Shown: positions 51,570-60,564 of the stretch, piece after piece
How positions within the stretch are numbered: position 1 is the stretch's first letter
Layout: each line of letters opens with the position of its first letter
Assembly: GCA_036386835.1 (NCBI GenBank)
Contig: DASVUX010000050.1
Location: 1 to 64,000, forward strand
Origin: 2-12-FULL-35-15 sp036386835
Lineage (GTDB): Bacteria > Bacteroidota > Bacteroidia > 2-12-FULL-35-15
DNA: 64,000 bases
Reading direction: 5' to 3'
The notes under the pieces: generated by a model
What the model was told of the DNA's origin: nothing
Databases searched by the model: none
Seen by the model: only the letters and a program-made list of their open reading frames with translations
Program-made: the position numbers and the translations under genes

Positions 51570-52775
51570 ATGCGTTTAGCCCTCATTGGCTTTCTTCTGC
51601 TTACCATGCCTGCATGGTTCTATGCCCAGATAATACCTGGCAGGGATGACAAGGCTATAGATGGGCAGTACCAAGGGTCGCTTGCGGCATTCGATGATTA
51701 TATAAAAAAAAATCCTGCTGAGGCATCAGGATATTTTAACAGGGGCGCTGTATATTCCGGAATGGGAGAAACCGATAAGGCCATAATTGATTATTCCAGG
51801 GCCATCACCATTGATCCCCGGTACGTGGCAGCTTATATTAACCGCGGATCTGCCTTTGCAGAAAAGAATGATTTCGAAGCCGCCTTAAAAGATTATGATA
51901 AAGCCATAGCCATTAACCCGAATTCGGTAGAAGCCTATAACAATCGCGGGTACCTTTTGAGTATTAAGGAAGAACACGCTGCTGCAATTAAAGATTTCGA
52001 TAAAGCGATCAGGTTAAATCCAAAGTATGCCCGGGCCTATGTAAATAAAGCTTTTTGTCTTAGTGTACTAAACGACAGGGCTGGTGCCATACAGGTGTTA
52101 ACGGAGCTTCTCAGTGTTCATCCCGATGCGTATGAGGGTTATATGAACCGTGCCGTTCAATACGAAGCTACCGGTGATAAAAAGAAAGCCCTGGAGGACT
52201 ATAATAAGGCATTGTCACTATATACGGAAGATGCACTTGCATATTTATCCAGGAGCAAGCTGCGCGATCAGCAAGGGAACCATGCCGGGGCAATTGAAGA
52301 TTGCATAAAAGCGATCAGGCTGCAGCCGCTGAACGCGGAAGCCTATTACCTTAAAGCACGCGCAGAATATGACCTTCCTGATTATAAAGCGGTAATTGAG
52401 GATTGCACAGAAGCAATTAAACTAAAACCGGATCATGAGGAAGCTTATATTCTTCGCGCTAATGCCTATGATTTAATATCAGACTATCAGAACGCCCTGA
52501 AGGATTATGCAAAGGCGATATCAATTGCGCCTGGGCATACATCCTCGTATGAGCAAAGGGCGGTTGCCAAAATACGGCAGAAAGATTATGTAGGTGCCCT
52601 TTCGGACTTAAGCAGGGTTATTGAACTGGAGCCTAAACATGTTAAAGCATTGATCATGAGAGGAGACTTGTATCTTTACCAGGATAAAAAAAGTTTTGCC
52701 TGTGAGGATTTTAAAAGAGCGGAAGAATTAGGTGACGGCTCGGCCATCAGCAAACGATTATTCAATTGTAAATAG
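51570..52775 (+). CDS. Periplasmic TPR-repeat protein
   Basis: 401 residues with an N-terminal signal peptide (L-A-L-I-G-F-L-L-L-T-M-P-A-W-F-Y-A-Q) and about ten 34-residue TPRs, such as A-Y-I-N-R-G-S-A-F-A-E-K and A-Y-N-N-R-G-Y-L-L-S-I-K, filling nearly the whole mature chain. No catalytic domain. It probably scaffolds other periplasmic or outer-membrane proteins. The next gene starts 3 bases later. Confidence 0.85.
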   Translation: MRLALIGFLLLTMPAWFYAQIIPGRDDKAIDGQYQGSLAAFDDYIKKNPAEASGYFNRGAVYSGMGETDKAIIDYSRAITIDPRYVAAYINRGSAFAEKNDFEAALKDYDKAIAINPNSVEAYNNRGYLLSIKEEHAAAIKDFDKAIRLNPKYARAYVNKAFCLSVLNDRAGAIQVLTELLSVHPDAYEGYMNRAVQYEATGDKKKALEDYNKALSLYTEDALAYLSRSKLRDQQGNHAGAIEDCIKAIRLQPLNAEAYYLKARAEYDLPDYKAVIEDCTEAIKLKPDHEEAYILRANAYDLISDYQNALKDYAKAISIAPGHTSSYEQRAVAKIRQKDYVGALSDLSRVIELEPKHVKALIMRGDLYLYQDKKSFACEDFKRAEELGDGSAISKRLFNCK

Positions 52776-52778
52776 AAT

Positions 52779-53162
52779 ATGAAACAGCTCTTTTCTTTAA
52801 TTGGCTTCCTCATTATTACCTGTTCCGTGGCCGCTCAAAGTAATAATCAAAATAAAAAGGTGGTCACAAACTCAGAGCCCACTTATCCGAAAGGTGACCA
52901 GGCACTGTATGCTGAAGTGTATAGTAATCTTGAATACCCGGAAGAAGCAGTAAAGAAGCATACGGTAGGTGAGGTCATGCTCAGTTTTGATGTGAAGCCC
53001 GACAGCTCTGTAAGTAATGTCATAATTATCAGTGGAGTTGGAGATGGCGTTGATGAAGCCGTTGGAAAATATATTGAACGATTGAAGTTTGCGCCTGCCT
53101 TACAGAATGGACGGCCCGTAAAAATGAATACCATATACACTTTCCCGGTGAAAGCACACTAA
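52779..53162 (+). CDS. Secreted stand-alone TonB C-terminal-like domain
   Basis: 127 residues. A signal peptide (1-19, ending V-A-A-Q) replaces the usual TonB membrane anchor. Y-P-E-E-A-V-K-K-H-T-V-G-E-V-M-L-S-F-D-V and the L-K-F-A-P-A-L-Q-N-G-R-P-V-K region match the TonB C-terminal fold. Because it lacks an anchor and proline-rich linker it probably does not energise transport. It may be a binding module for its TPR or DUF4421 neighbours. Confidence 0.8.
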   Translation: MKQLFSLIGFLIITCSVAAQSNNQNKKVVTNSEPTYPKGDQALYAEVYSNLEYPEEAVKKHTVGEVMLSFDVKPDSSVSNVIIISGVGDGVDEAVGKYIERLKFAPALQNGRPVKMNTIYTFPVKAH

Positions 53163-53189
53163 CATTAATGTTTTAATACTGCGGCCAAA

Positions 53190-54236
53190 ATGCGAAAGTC
53201 ATCCCTTCTGTTCTGTCTTCTCCTGGTTTTCTTTTCTGCCGCTGCCCAAAAAGGAAAGCATAAGAAGGATTCTGCCAGTATATATCAGAAGATAGATACA
53301 AATTATATTACCAGTTTTAAAGACATGCTCAATGCGAAATTATTCGCTGTTATCCGCACAAACAAATTTATAATAAACGACAAAGATTCGTTGTCGAATA
53401 TTGAATACACTATTAACACAAGGCTGAACATGGGTGTCAGCTTAACATTCAAAGGCATCGGTGTGGATATAGAATACAGTCCCCCGGGAATAAATAACGA
53501 TGATGCACGTTATGGCAAGTCCAGCCAGTTTGCGGTTTCTACTTCGGCAAATGCCAGGCGCTTTATGTATGATGTGTATTACAGGCAGTACCAGGGTTTC
53601 AGAACCTCTGCAATGTATAACGTGCCGGGCGATACAACAACAGATTATTCACGGAGAGGGGATATCCGTAACTATCATGCGGGATTCACGCTTACGTATG
53701 TCTTCAATAATAAACGCTACTCAAGTGCTGCACCTTACAGCTTATCACAAAAGCAGAAGAAGAGTGCCGGATCTTTCCTTTTAGGCACATATAGTTTTAT
53801 TTATGGCTTAACTGCAGACACTATTATGTACCCGGACAGCGTGCATCTCAAGTTCAGGAAAGAGCTCCAGATGAGTTCGGCAGCTTCTTATGTGTTTGGT
53901 CTTTCCTGCGGATATACCTATACTCTTGTGTTCGGTAAAAAAAAGAACTGGTTTGTTAATCTTACTACACTGCCGGGGATTTCGTATCAGCAGTTTTACA
54001 GTGTGAATGCTTTTGATAAGGCAACCTACAGCAACAGCTCAGCTGCATTTTCATTACAGACTAGATTTTCAATGGGCTATAACAGGAAATCATACTTTAT
54101 AGGGGTTTACTGGATCGGGAATAATTTTGTGCTCGGTGATGATAAGATCGCTTCTATCAATTATAAATATGGCACGTTCAAGTTTTATTACGGCCACCGG
54201 TTCGATCTGCGAAAATTGTTGAAGAAAAAAATGTAA
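53190..54236 (+). CDS. DUF4421-like probable outer-membrane beta-barrel protein
   Basis: 348 residues with signal peptide 1-19 (L-L-V-F-F-S-A-A-A-Q). The mature chain shows repeated aromatic, alternating strands (for example Y-D-V-Y-Y-R-Q-Y-Q-G-F and G-V-Y-W-I-G-N-N-F) and ends in a charged R-K-L-L-K-K-K-M. The pattern matches Bacteroidota proteins annotated DUF4421, thought to be outer-membrane barrels. No substrate can be inferred. Last gene of the M42-TPR-TonB-like unit. Confidence 0.72.
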   Translation: MRKSSLLFCLLLVFFSAAAQKGKHKKDSASIYQKIDTNYITSFKDMLNAKLFAVIRTNKFIINDKDSLSNIEYTINTRLNMGVSLTFKGIGVDIEYSPPGINNDDARYGKSSQFAVSTSANARRFMYDVYYRQYQGFRTSAMYNVPGDTTTDYSRRGDIRNYHAGFTLTYVFNNKRYSSAAPYSLSQKQKKSAGSFLLGTYSFIYGLTADTIMYPDSVHLKFRKELQMSSAASYVFGLSCGYTYTLVFGKKKNWFVNLTTLPGISYQQFYSVNAFDKATYSNSSAAFSLQTRFSMGYNRKSYFIGVYWIGNNFVLGDDKIASINYKYGTFKFYYGHRFDLRKLLKKKM

Positions 54237-54288
54237 ATAATTTGTGCGGATATTAAAAAAAAGACCTGAATTTTTATAATTTTAACCT

Positions 54289-55296
54289 ATGAAGAAAATA
54301 TTACTCCCGTTTATAATGCTTGTTCTTGCAATAAACTGTAAGGCACAATTAACCATTACTGATTCTCTTACAACATCTCAGATCACTACACTTCTGGAGG
54401 GATTTGGGGTAACCGTTTCGGGACTTACCGTGAATTGTGATCCTCTTGCAATGGGTGAGTTTAACGGGACATCTGAAATGGCTATCACACATGGGATAGT
54501 GCTAACTACCGGATCTGCAAGTGCAACAGCTGGCAATGTATTCACAACTGCCACAGCTATGCCAGGGACTGCGGGTGATACTGATCTGGATTCGCTTTCA
54601 GGTTCAACTACGTTTGATGCATGTGTTCTTGAATTTGATTGTCTTCCTGCAGGAGATACCTTAATGTTCAACTTTTCTTTCGGGTCGGAAGAATACCTCG
54701 AATATGTTGGAACGTTCAATGATGTTTTCGCAATTTTTATAAGTGGTCCGGGCATTGTCGGCACCGTGAACTGTGCTACTATTCCGGGTGGCATCCCCGT
54801 TGCCATCAATAATGTTAATAATGATACGAATTCAGTATATTATTATAATAATGAAAATCCTGCCGGACAGTATATTGCTTATGATGGTTTTACAACAAAC
54901 CTTACAGCATTTGCACAGGTTATCCCGGGAGCATTATATCACTTTAAAGTGGCTATCGCTGATGCGTTTGATGACATGGCTGATTCCGGGGTTTTTCTTG
55001 AAGCATTCAGTTTTAGGAGTGTTCTTGCTGATCCAACCGGAATTGAAAAATACAGGAATGATGTATTCACGGTTTATCCGAATCCCGGAACCGGTATGTT
55101 TGTCCTCACGGATAAGGGACAAGAGCTTGCCGGAAGTACAGTGAATGTCCTGAATGTGCTTGGAGAAGCAGTGATATCAGAACGCATCACGAATGAAAAG
55201 ACAACTCTTGATCTTACGAATTTCGATTCAGGAATATATTTCGTGAATGTTGTTACAACGGAAGGGCTGATCAGCTCGAAGATAATTAAACAATAG
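54289..55296 (+). CDS. T9SS type A secreted protein with choice-of-anchor L domain
   Basis: 335 residues. Signal peptide 1-19. Residues ~25-245 carry the choice-of-anchor L pattern: an early G-I-V-L-T-T-G-S, D-A-C-V-L-E-F-D, F-N-F-S-F-G-S-E-E-Y and N-D-V-F-A-I-F-I-S-G-P-G. The last ~80 residues (Y-P-N-P-G-T-G, G-I-Y-F-V-N-V-V) are a type A sorting domain. Such proteins are surface-displayed; the ligand is unknown. Confidence 0.87.
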   Translation: MKKILLPFIMLVLAINCKAQLTITDSLTTSQITTLLEGFGVTVSGLTVNCDPLAMGEFNGTSEMAITHGIVLTTGSASATAGNVFTTATAMPGTAGDTDLDSLSGSTTFDACVLEFDCLPAGDTLMFNFSFGSEEYLEYVGTFNDVFAIFISGPGIVGTVNCATIPGGIPVAINNVNNDTNSVYYYNNENPAGQYIAYDGFTTNLTAFAQVIPGALYHFKVAIADAFDDMADSGVFLEAFSFRSVLADPTGIEKYRNDVFTVYPNPGTGMFVLTDKGQELAGSTVNVLNVLGEAVISERITNEKTTLDLTNFDSGIYFVNVVTTEGLISSKIIKQ

Positions 55297-55313
55297 AAAC
55301 GCAGCCTCTTAAG

Positions 55314-55345
55314 ATCCCGTATTCAACTTTTGAATACGGGATTTT
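55314..55345 (+). terminator. Terminator between convergent genes
   Basis: ATCCCGTATTCAA pairs perfectly with TTGAATACGGGAT around CTT and runs into T-rich sequence on the plus strand. On the minus strand it starts at the pbpC stop but lacks a T-run, so it mainly serves the upstream plus-strand gene. Confidence 0.9.
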
Positions 55346-57718
55346 CTATTTTTTTTTACTGACTATCTCAAACTGCCCGGTAAGCGATTCGCCTTTTTCA
55401 TCAACCAACGTAAGAATATGCTCACCTTCATCCGGGGCCAATCCGAGCTGATGGATGTTTTTTGTACTGCTGATGTATTTACCATCCAGGTGCCAGTAAA
55501 TAACCGCATCGGCTTTGCGGTGAGCTACTTCAAATATTGTTTTTCCAATTGTGCCATTAAGTTCTACCGGAACATAAATTTTGCTGTATGATTTCGGATA
55601 AATCATTTCCATCGCCCCCGAGCCTTTAACTCCGCAATCTTCACGGAAAGGCGGTAACTCTTTATACCAGGAGTTCTTTGACTTGTAATACCATTCCATT
55701 GCAGGTGGCAGAAGGAACCAGGAAATATGTTTCATTTTATTTACATCCTCACACTCGCTGTCAACGCGGAATTTTTCTGAATGATCCAGATGGATCAGCC
55801 TGTGGTAAGGACAGGGCTCGGTACGTAAACCTGATCGTTGGATCCGAATAGTGTCAACATCTTCGCAAAGCTCCGAAGCCTTACTGCCGCTCCGCCTGCA
55901 GATGCCTGTTCTTTCCATCTCATCAAAAGGCATCTGGAACCAAGCTGAAGGTTTTAGCAGGCTGAAGATATCAAAGAGGATGGGAGCGGCAGTCTGAATT
56001 CCCGTTAATCCGGGCCGGCCTTCGCCATCAGCATTTCCTACCCAAACCCCTACCACATATTTTGCGGTGATACCGATGGCCCATCCGTCCCTGAAACCAA
56101 AGCTGGTCCCTGTTTTCCACGCCACTTTATTTGCGGAGGTGTATTGCCTCCAGCCTGCATCTTCATCCGGCCGGGCAACTTCCGCCATTGCTTCAAATGT
56201 TAAATAAATAGAAGCCGCATCAAGATAATTTGTTTTGATGATCTCACTTTTTTCCTGATCGTGTAGCATATACCTGTTTGGGTGCAGATCATATTTATTA
56301 TACCTGCCGCCATTCGGAATGTAATTATTCAGCGCTCTTGCCATGCTTGCATACATTCCTGTAAGGTCCCAGAGTTTTGCTTCTGAGCCGCCCAGGATTA
56401 TTGATAGACCATAATGATCAGGAGGCCGGTTAAGTGTGGTCATCCCGATCCTTTTTAAATTATAGTTAAACTTTTCTATCCCGTAATTCTGCAGCATCCT
56501 TACTGAAGGAACATTCAGGCTTCTTGCCAATGCACGTTTTGCCGGAACAGCCCCATCGAAGGTGGTATTGTAATTTTGCGGTGCATAACCTGCGATCTGT
56601 GTCGGGATATCAGGGATCAATGTATTTGGCAGAAGTTCCCCGTCATTCAGCATACAGGCATAAAGAAATGGTTTTAGAATGCTCCCTGTACTGCGCGGGG
56701 CCGCTATAACATCAACATCGCTGTTATATTCAGGTTTTCCCGGATTCGCAGTATTTCCGGTATAAGCGAGAACATTTCCTGTGCTCACTTCTATTACAAC
56801 AGCACATGCATTGTGGATCTCATTTCCTTTAAGGATCTTATGATGGTTCTCTATAATCGTATTGACACGTTCCTGCAAATGGCCGTTTATAGTAGTAAGC
56901 ACGCGTTTACCTTTGTGGCCGTCACCCGATACCCTTTGAAGCAGATGAGGTGCAAGCTGTGGAAGTACATGCGGTTTTCCCGGAAGGGGTTCCAGCTTGC
57001 CGAGTTCACACGTTTCTTTGTCTATTATTTTCGCAGTGAAGAGCCTGTCAAGTAGGCGGTTCCTTTTCGTCCTCAGCTTTTCCTGGTTTCTTCCGGGATA
57101 AATTAATCCGGGAGCATTCGGAAGTACAGCGAGTGTTGCGCTTTCTGCCCATGATAGCTTTTCAGGCCCCCGGCCGTAATATCTCCAGGAAGCCGCATCA
57201 ATACCAACCACATTACTTCCAAAAGGGGCATTGGATGCATACAGTGCCAAGATCTCCTCTTTTGAACAGCGCAGTTCCAGGCGGCTTGCCAGGATTATTT
57301 CTGTGAGTTTCTCGAGATAGGTACGGGCCTTTCCCTTTCTTGAAAGCCTGATGACCTGCATTGTGATCGTGCTGCCCCCGCTGACCGTTTGGCCGGAGCG
57401 GAGATTCTGAACAAGGGCCCTGGCAAAAGCCAGGGGATTAAAGCCGGGATGATAATAAAAAGGCCTGTCCTCAAATTGAATAATGCATTTCCTGAATTTG
57501 TCGGGTACACTGTCCCTGTAAGGAAAACGCCATTGGCCGTCCTCTGCGATCTTTGCATTCAGGAGATTCCCTTTGCTGTCTTCGAGAACAGTGCTAGTCT
57601 TGTTTGTAAACAGCGGATCAGGAAGGCAGACAAGATACCAGGTAAACAGGATGGCAGAGAGGGAAAGTAATATTCCTTTTCTGCTCCGGAAGAATGATAA
57701 TATAGGTTCGATTTTCAG
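55346..57718 (-). CDS. pbpC: Penicillin-binding protein 1C, without a standard start codon
   Basis: The first ATG (57361) would give 671 residues and cut the glycosyltransferase domain in half. The same frame stays open upstream to 57751 and encodes the missing N-terminus: a membrane helix (L-S-A-I-L-F-T-W-Y-L-V), L-P-D-P-L-F, the catalytic-Glu motif F-E-D-R-P-F-Y-Y-H-P-G and G-G-S-T-I-T-M-Q. No ATG, GTG or TTG occurs in that extension; candidates are CTG at 57718, ATC at 57721 or ATA at 57703. The coordinate given is therefore approximate (about 790 residues). The transpeptidase domain has S-I-L-K, S-L-N and K-T-G-T-S, and a BiPBP_C domain ends the protein. It polymerises and crosslinks peptidoglycan. 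A sequencing error or a decayed start is an alternative. Confidence 0.85.
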   Translation of the reverse strand: MKIEPILSFFRSRKGILLSLSAILFTWYLVCLPDPLFTNKTSTVLEDSKGNLLNAKIAEDGQWRFPYRDSVPDKFRKCIIQFEDRPFYYHPGFNPLAFARALVQNLRSGQTVSGGSTITMQVIRLSRKGKARTYLEKLTEIILASRLELRCSKEEILALYASNAPFGSNVVGIDAASWRYYGRGPEKLSWAESATLAVLPNAPGLIYPGRNQEKLRTKRNRLLDRLFTAKIIDKETCELGKLEPLPGKPHVLPQLAPHLLQRVSGDGHKGKRVLTTINGHLQERVNTIIENHHKILKGNEIHNACAVVIEVSTGNVLAYTGNTANPGKPEYNSDVDVIAAPRSTGSILKPFLYACMLNDGELLPNTLIPDIPTQIAGYAPQNYNTTFDGAVPAKRALARSLNVPSVRMLQNYGIEKFNYNLKRIGMTTLNRPPDHYGLSIILGGSEAKLWDLTGMYASMARALNNYIPNGGRYNKYDLHPNRYMLHDQEKSEIIKTNYLDAASIYLTFEAMAEVARPDEDAGWRQYTSANKVAWKTGTSFGFRDGWAIGITAKYVVGVWVGNADGEGRPGLTGIQTAAPILFDIFSLLKPSAWFQMPFDEMERTGICRRSGSKASELCEDVDTIRIQRSGLRTEPCPYHRLIHLDHSEKFRVDSECEDVNKMKHISWFLLPPAMEWYYKSKNSWYKELPPFREDCGVKGSGAMEMIYPKSYSKIYVPVELNGTIGKTIFEVAHRKADAVIYWHLDGKYISSTKNIHQLGLAPDEGEHILTLVDEKGESLTGQFEIVSKKK

Positions 57719-57728
57719 GATCGCTGTT

Positions 57729-58688
57729 TTATTTGCTGCTTTGCAAGCCGCTCAATTGCGCGTGTTCCATCTCTTCTCCATTTTCCTGTGGGAGAGGTTC
57801 CGTTTTTATTTCCGGCTGAAGCTCTGCACGTAATTGCTTTGAAGTTTTCTTGCTGCCATCATGGCTCCAGCCCGGCGGGCCGAAAATATATAAGAGCTTA
57901 GCTTTTAATGGTGCAGGTTTTTTAAGATCTTTCAGGATCCCGATCCATTCATGAAATACAAGTTTTATGGGATTAAAGGTTCTGATGTTCTCAGTGAGCC
58001 CGTAAACAACCTCATCATTTTTATCTTCCGCCTGGAAGGTTCCAAAAAGCCTGTCCCAGATAATAAAGACCATTCCCATATTCTTATCAAGGTACCGGAT
58101 ATTTGAGCCATGATGCACCCTGTGATGTGAAGGGGTGGACATGAACCATTCGATGAATCCGAGATTGCCGACAGCTTTTGTATGGATCAGGATACCATAG
58201 ATCTGTGTTGCTGCATAAATGAACATGATATCTATGCCTTTAAATCCAAGTAAGGCAAGGGGGATAAAATAAATGAAACGGTAAAGTGGCTGAAAAACAG
58301 AAGACCGGAATCCTACGGTAAGATTGAATTCTTCCGATGAGTGGTGCGTTACGTGAACGGCCCAGAAGAGCCGGCAATAGTGGTCTACGCGGTGAAGCCA
58401 GTAAAACATGAAATCCTGGGCGATTAGTAGAATGCACCAGTAGGCGAATGGATTGGAAAGCTCAGTAAACCTGAACTGGTAAAAATAATTGAGTACAAGA
58501 AGGCAAACTCCCCTGACAAGGATGTCGAGGCTGAAATTTAAAATGGTAAGGTAAATGTTGGCAAGGGTGCCCTTGAGCGAATAATAATTTTTATGGTGAA
58601 GATAACTGAAAAGCATTTCAGCCCCGATCACAATTGCATAGATCGGAGTGGTTATGGCTATCAGTAAGGCTTCGCGGAACTCATTCAT
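57729..58688 (-). CDS. Sterol desaturase/fatty acid hydroxylase family membrane protein
   Basis: 319 residues from ATG 58688; an upstream in-frame GTG adds nine hydrophobic, unconserved residues. Four or so membrane helices and the family's eight-His di-iron clusters are visible: W-L-H-R-V-D-H, V-H-V-T-H-H-S-S-E and T-P-S-H-H-R-V-H-H-G. It oxidises lipid alkyl chains with O2, for example fatty acyl hydroxylation. The charged C-terminal tail overlaps the open pbpC frame. A -7 box (TATTTTTG on the minus strand, 58693-58700) lies just upstream. Confidence 0.88.
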   Translation of the reverse strand: MNEFREALLIAITTPIYAIVIGAEMLFSYLHHKNYYSLKGTLANIYLTILNFSLDILVRGVCLLVLNYFYQFRFTELSNPFAYWCILLIAQDFMFYWLHRVDHYCRLFWAVHVTHHSSEEFNLTVGFRSSVFQPLYRFIYFIPLALLGFKGIDIMFIYAATQIYGILIHTKAVGNLGFIEWFMSTPSHHRVHHGSNIRYLDKNMGMVFIIWDRLFGTFQAEDKNDEVVYGLTENIRTFNPIKLVFHEWIGILKDLKKPAPLKAKLLYIFGPPGWSHDGSKKTSKQLRAELQPEIKTEPLPQENGEEMEHAQLSGLQSSK

Positions 58689-58692
58689 ATTA

Positions 58693-58700
58693 CAAAAATA
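58693..58700 (-). promoter_or_regulatory. -7 box for the sterol-desaturase-family gene
   Basis: TATTTTTG on the minus strand matches TAnnTTTG and starts 4 bases beyond the T-run of the preceding terminator, 5 bases before the ATG. No good -33 element is seen, and the leader would be nearly absent. Confidence 0.3.
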
Positions 58701-58703
58701 AAC

Positions 58704-58736
58704 AAAAAAAACCACCTTTCTCAGGGAGAAAGGTGG
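58704..58736 (-). terminator. Terminator after the first T9SS paralogue
   Basis: On the minus strand CCACCTTTCTC pairs with GAGAAAGGTGG around CCT and is followed by eight T. Confidence 0.92.
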
Positions 58737-58757
58737 CCTGTATGAAAATAATGCACT

Positions 58758-59612
58758 TTATTTAATGCTTACTCTTTTGGTATATGAGCCGGAGCTTTGT
58801 TTTACAGTCACCATGTAAATCCCTGTTTGCACATCTTCAAGTGAAACTATTGTTTCTGCTTTGCTTAAAGAAACTTTAGAAACAGTTTGTCCAAGAAGAT
58901 TGGTCACTTCGATCATCCCGTCAATAGCTACATCCTGGTCAAGCTTCACCGTAACCTCTTTTCCAAAGCTGAAAATATTCACCTGGTTGTTTTTTCCTGC
59001 CTCAGCTATACCAACTGACTGCAAACCGGTAATTGAATAGGAGTTCGGGGTATTCGTATAAGCATAATCGATAACGGTGAATGATTTCGCATCAGCAGCA
59101 ACGTTAAGTCTCACCCAGCCGAACAGGTCAACACCGCCAACTCTGAATTTCAATGGAAGGAATTTTCCGTTTTGTCCTGTAAAATTACCATCGGTAATGC
59201 CAAAAAGTGGAACATTCAATGCAAGTCCGTTTGCTGTAGGAGGAACAATTGCAGCAAGCTGTGCAGAATCCACCCAGTTAAGGTTGGCATCGATGGTCAT
59301 ATTGATATTCATCGCGGTTGCAGCTCCGTTGATAGTATCAAGAGAATTAAATGCAGCCATTGGAAAAACACCTATAGCATCGTATGAAAAATAGCTTGCG
59401 TATAAGCCGGAGCGCTGTTCGATCTTAAAATCAATGACAGCATCATTATTCAGGTCAAGATTATAAATACCGGACACCCCAAGGGTTGCGTCAGGTGTAA
59501 CATCGGTATAAACAATATTCTGGGCACCTGCTGTATTAACTGCAGCTGCCAGCGTTCCTGCCATTGCGGAATAAGATTTTAATTTTTTCTGAACAGAGGA
59601 ATTGTTTTTCAT
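58758..59612 (-). CDS. Secreted protein with T9SS-type C-terminus (paralogue 1)
   Basis: 284 residues from ATG 59612. A longer frame from 59672 runs through the promoter and terminator of the neighbour and is rejected. Signal-like N-terminus ending N-T-A-G-A-Q. Y-T-D-V-T-P-D begins the mature part, and D-L-N-N-D-A-V-I-D-F resembles a calcium-binding loop. The last ~75 residues (V-T-N-L-L-G-Q-T-V, G-I-Y-M-V-T-V, ending K-R-V-S-I-K) are a type A sorting-like domain. Function unknown. It has the same length as the adjacent paralogue. Confidence 0.82.
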   Translation of the reverse strand: MKNNSSVQKKLKSYSAMAGTLAAAVNTAGAQNIVYTDVTPDATLGVSGIYNLDLNNDAVIDFKIEQRSGLYASYFSYDAIGVFPMAAFNSLDTINGAATAMNINMTIDANLNWVDSAQLAAIVPPTANGLALNVPLFGITDGNFTGQNGKFLPLKFRVGGVDLFGWVRLNVAADAKSFTVIDYAYTNTPNSYSITGLQSVGIAEAGKNNQVNIFSFGKEVTVKLDQDVAIDGMIEVTNLLGQTVSKVSLSKAETIVSLEDVQTGIYMVTVKQSSGSYTKRVSIK

Positions 59613-59633
59613 GGTTTGAGTATTATGTTTCGA

Positions 59634-59641
59634 CAAAAGTA
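59634..59641 (-). promoter_or_regulatory. -7 box for T9SS paralogue 1
   Basis: TACTTTTG on the minus strand matches TAnnTTTG, 21 bases before the ATG at 59612, and begins four bases after the preceding terminator's T-run. No TTG at the usual distance. Confidence 0.4.
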
Positions 59642-59644
59642 TAT

Positions 59645-59681
59645 AAAAAAAGCCATCATTTGAAAGAATCAAATGATGGCT
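59645..59681 (-). terminator. Terminator after T9SS paralogue 2
   Basis: AGCCATCATTTGA pairs perfectly with TCAAATGATGGCT around five bases; on the minus strand six T follow. Confidence 0.92.
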
Positions 59682-59698
59682 TACTTTAGAAAATCAGA

Positions 59699-60553
59699 TT
59701 AATTAATGCTGATACGCTTGGTATAAGAACCATTGCTTTGGCTTACAGTTACCATGTAGATGCCTGCACGTGCTCCACTCAGGGAAATAAAAGTTTCATT
59801 GCTGCTGATCACCTGCGTACATACATTCTGACCTAAAAGATTTGTTACAGAAACAGTACCTTCGGCTGCTACATTCGGATCCATTTTTACAACAATATTA
59901 TTATCATAGGAATAAATGCTGATGTTGTCATTTTTAGCTGCCTCGGATATCCCAACCATTGCGCCTGTAATAGAATAGGAATTAGGGACGTTGGTATACG
60001 CATAATCTTTAACTGTGAATGATTTCGAATCGGCCGCAACATCCAGTCTTACCCATCCATATAGCTTCACTCCCCCAACTTCGAAACGCAGCGGAAGGAA
60101 TTTTCCCATTGTACCGAGGAAATTGCCTCCGGATATACTAAAGGCTGGTACAACGAGTGCCAGGCCATTAGCTGTAGGAGGAGTAATTGCAGCCATTTCT
60201 GTTGAGTCGAGCCAGTTAAGTGATGAGTCAATCTGCATGTTCACATCAAGTGCTGTAGCGGTCCCGTTGCCTCCGCTGGTGTCAACTGCATTAGCGCCCC
60301 TTGGAAAAACACCTATGGCGTCATAAGTGAAAAAGCTGGCATAAAGCCCCGACCTTTGTACTAATTCGAAATCAACCACTGCATCATTATTAAGATCCAG
60401 GTTATAAATACCGCCGATACCAAGAACCGAATCTGGCGTGACATCTGTATATACAACGGATTGCGCTGATACTGTATTAACAGCGGCTGCGATCGTACCA
60501 GCGAGTGCAGAATACGTTTTAAGTTTTTTCTGAATAGTAGAGGTGTTTTTCAT
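59699..60553 (-). CDS. Secreted protein with T9SS-type C-terminus (paralogue 2)
   Basis: 284 residues and collinear with paralogue 1 over the whole length: the same L-K-T/S-Y-S-A-L/M-A-G-T start, Y-T-D-V-T-P-D, D-L-N-N-D-A-V, S-G-L-Y-A-S-x-F, A-Y-T-N-x-P-N-S-Y-S-I-T-G and sorting domain. I judge most positions identical. It follows the third paralogue by 11 bases, so these two form one transcript. Tandem duplication is clear. Function unknown. Confidence 0.83.
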   Translation of the reverse strand: MKNTSTIQKKLKTYSALAGTIAAAVNTVSAQSVVYTDVTPDSVLGIGGIYNLDLNNDAVVDFELVQRSGLYASFFTYDAIGVFPRGANAVDTSGGNGTATALDVNMQIDSSLNWLDSTEMAAITPPTANGLALVVPAFSISGGNFLGTMGKFLPLRFEVGGVKLYGWVRLDVAADSKSFTVKDYAYTNVPNSYSITGAMVGISEAAKNDNISIYSYDNNIVVKMDPNVAAEGTVSVTNLLGQNVCTQVISSNETFISLSGARAGIYMVTVSQSNGSYTKRISIN

Positions 60554-60564
60554 AAGTGGATATT

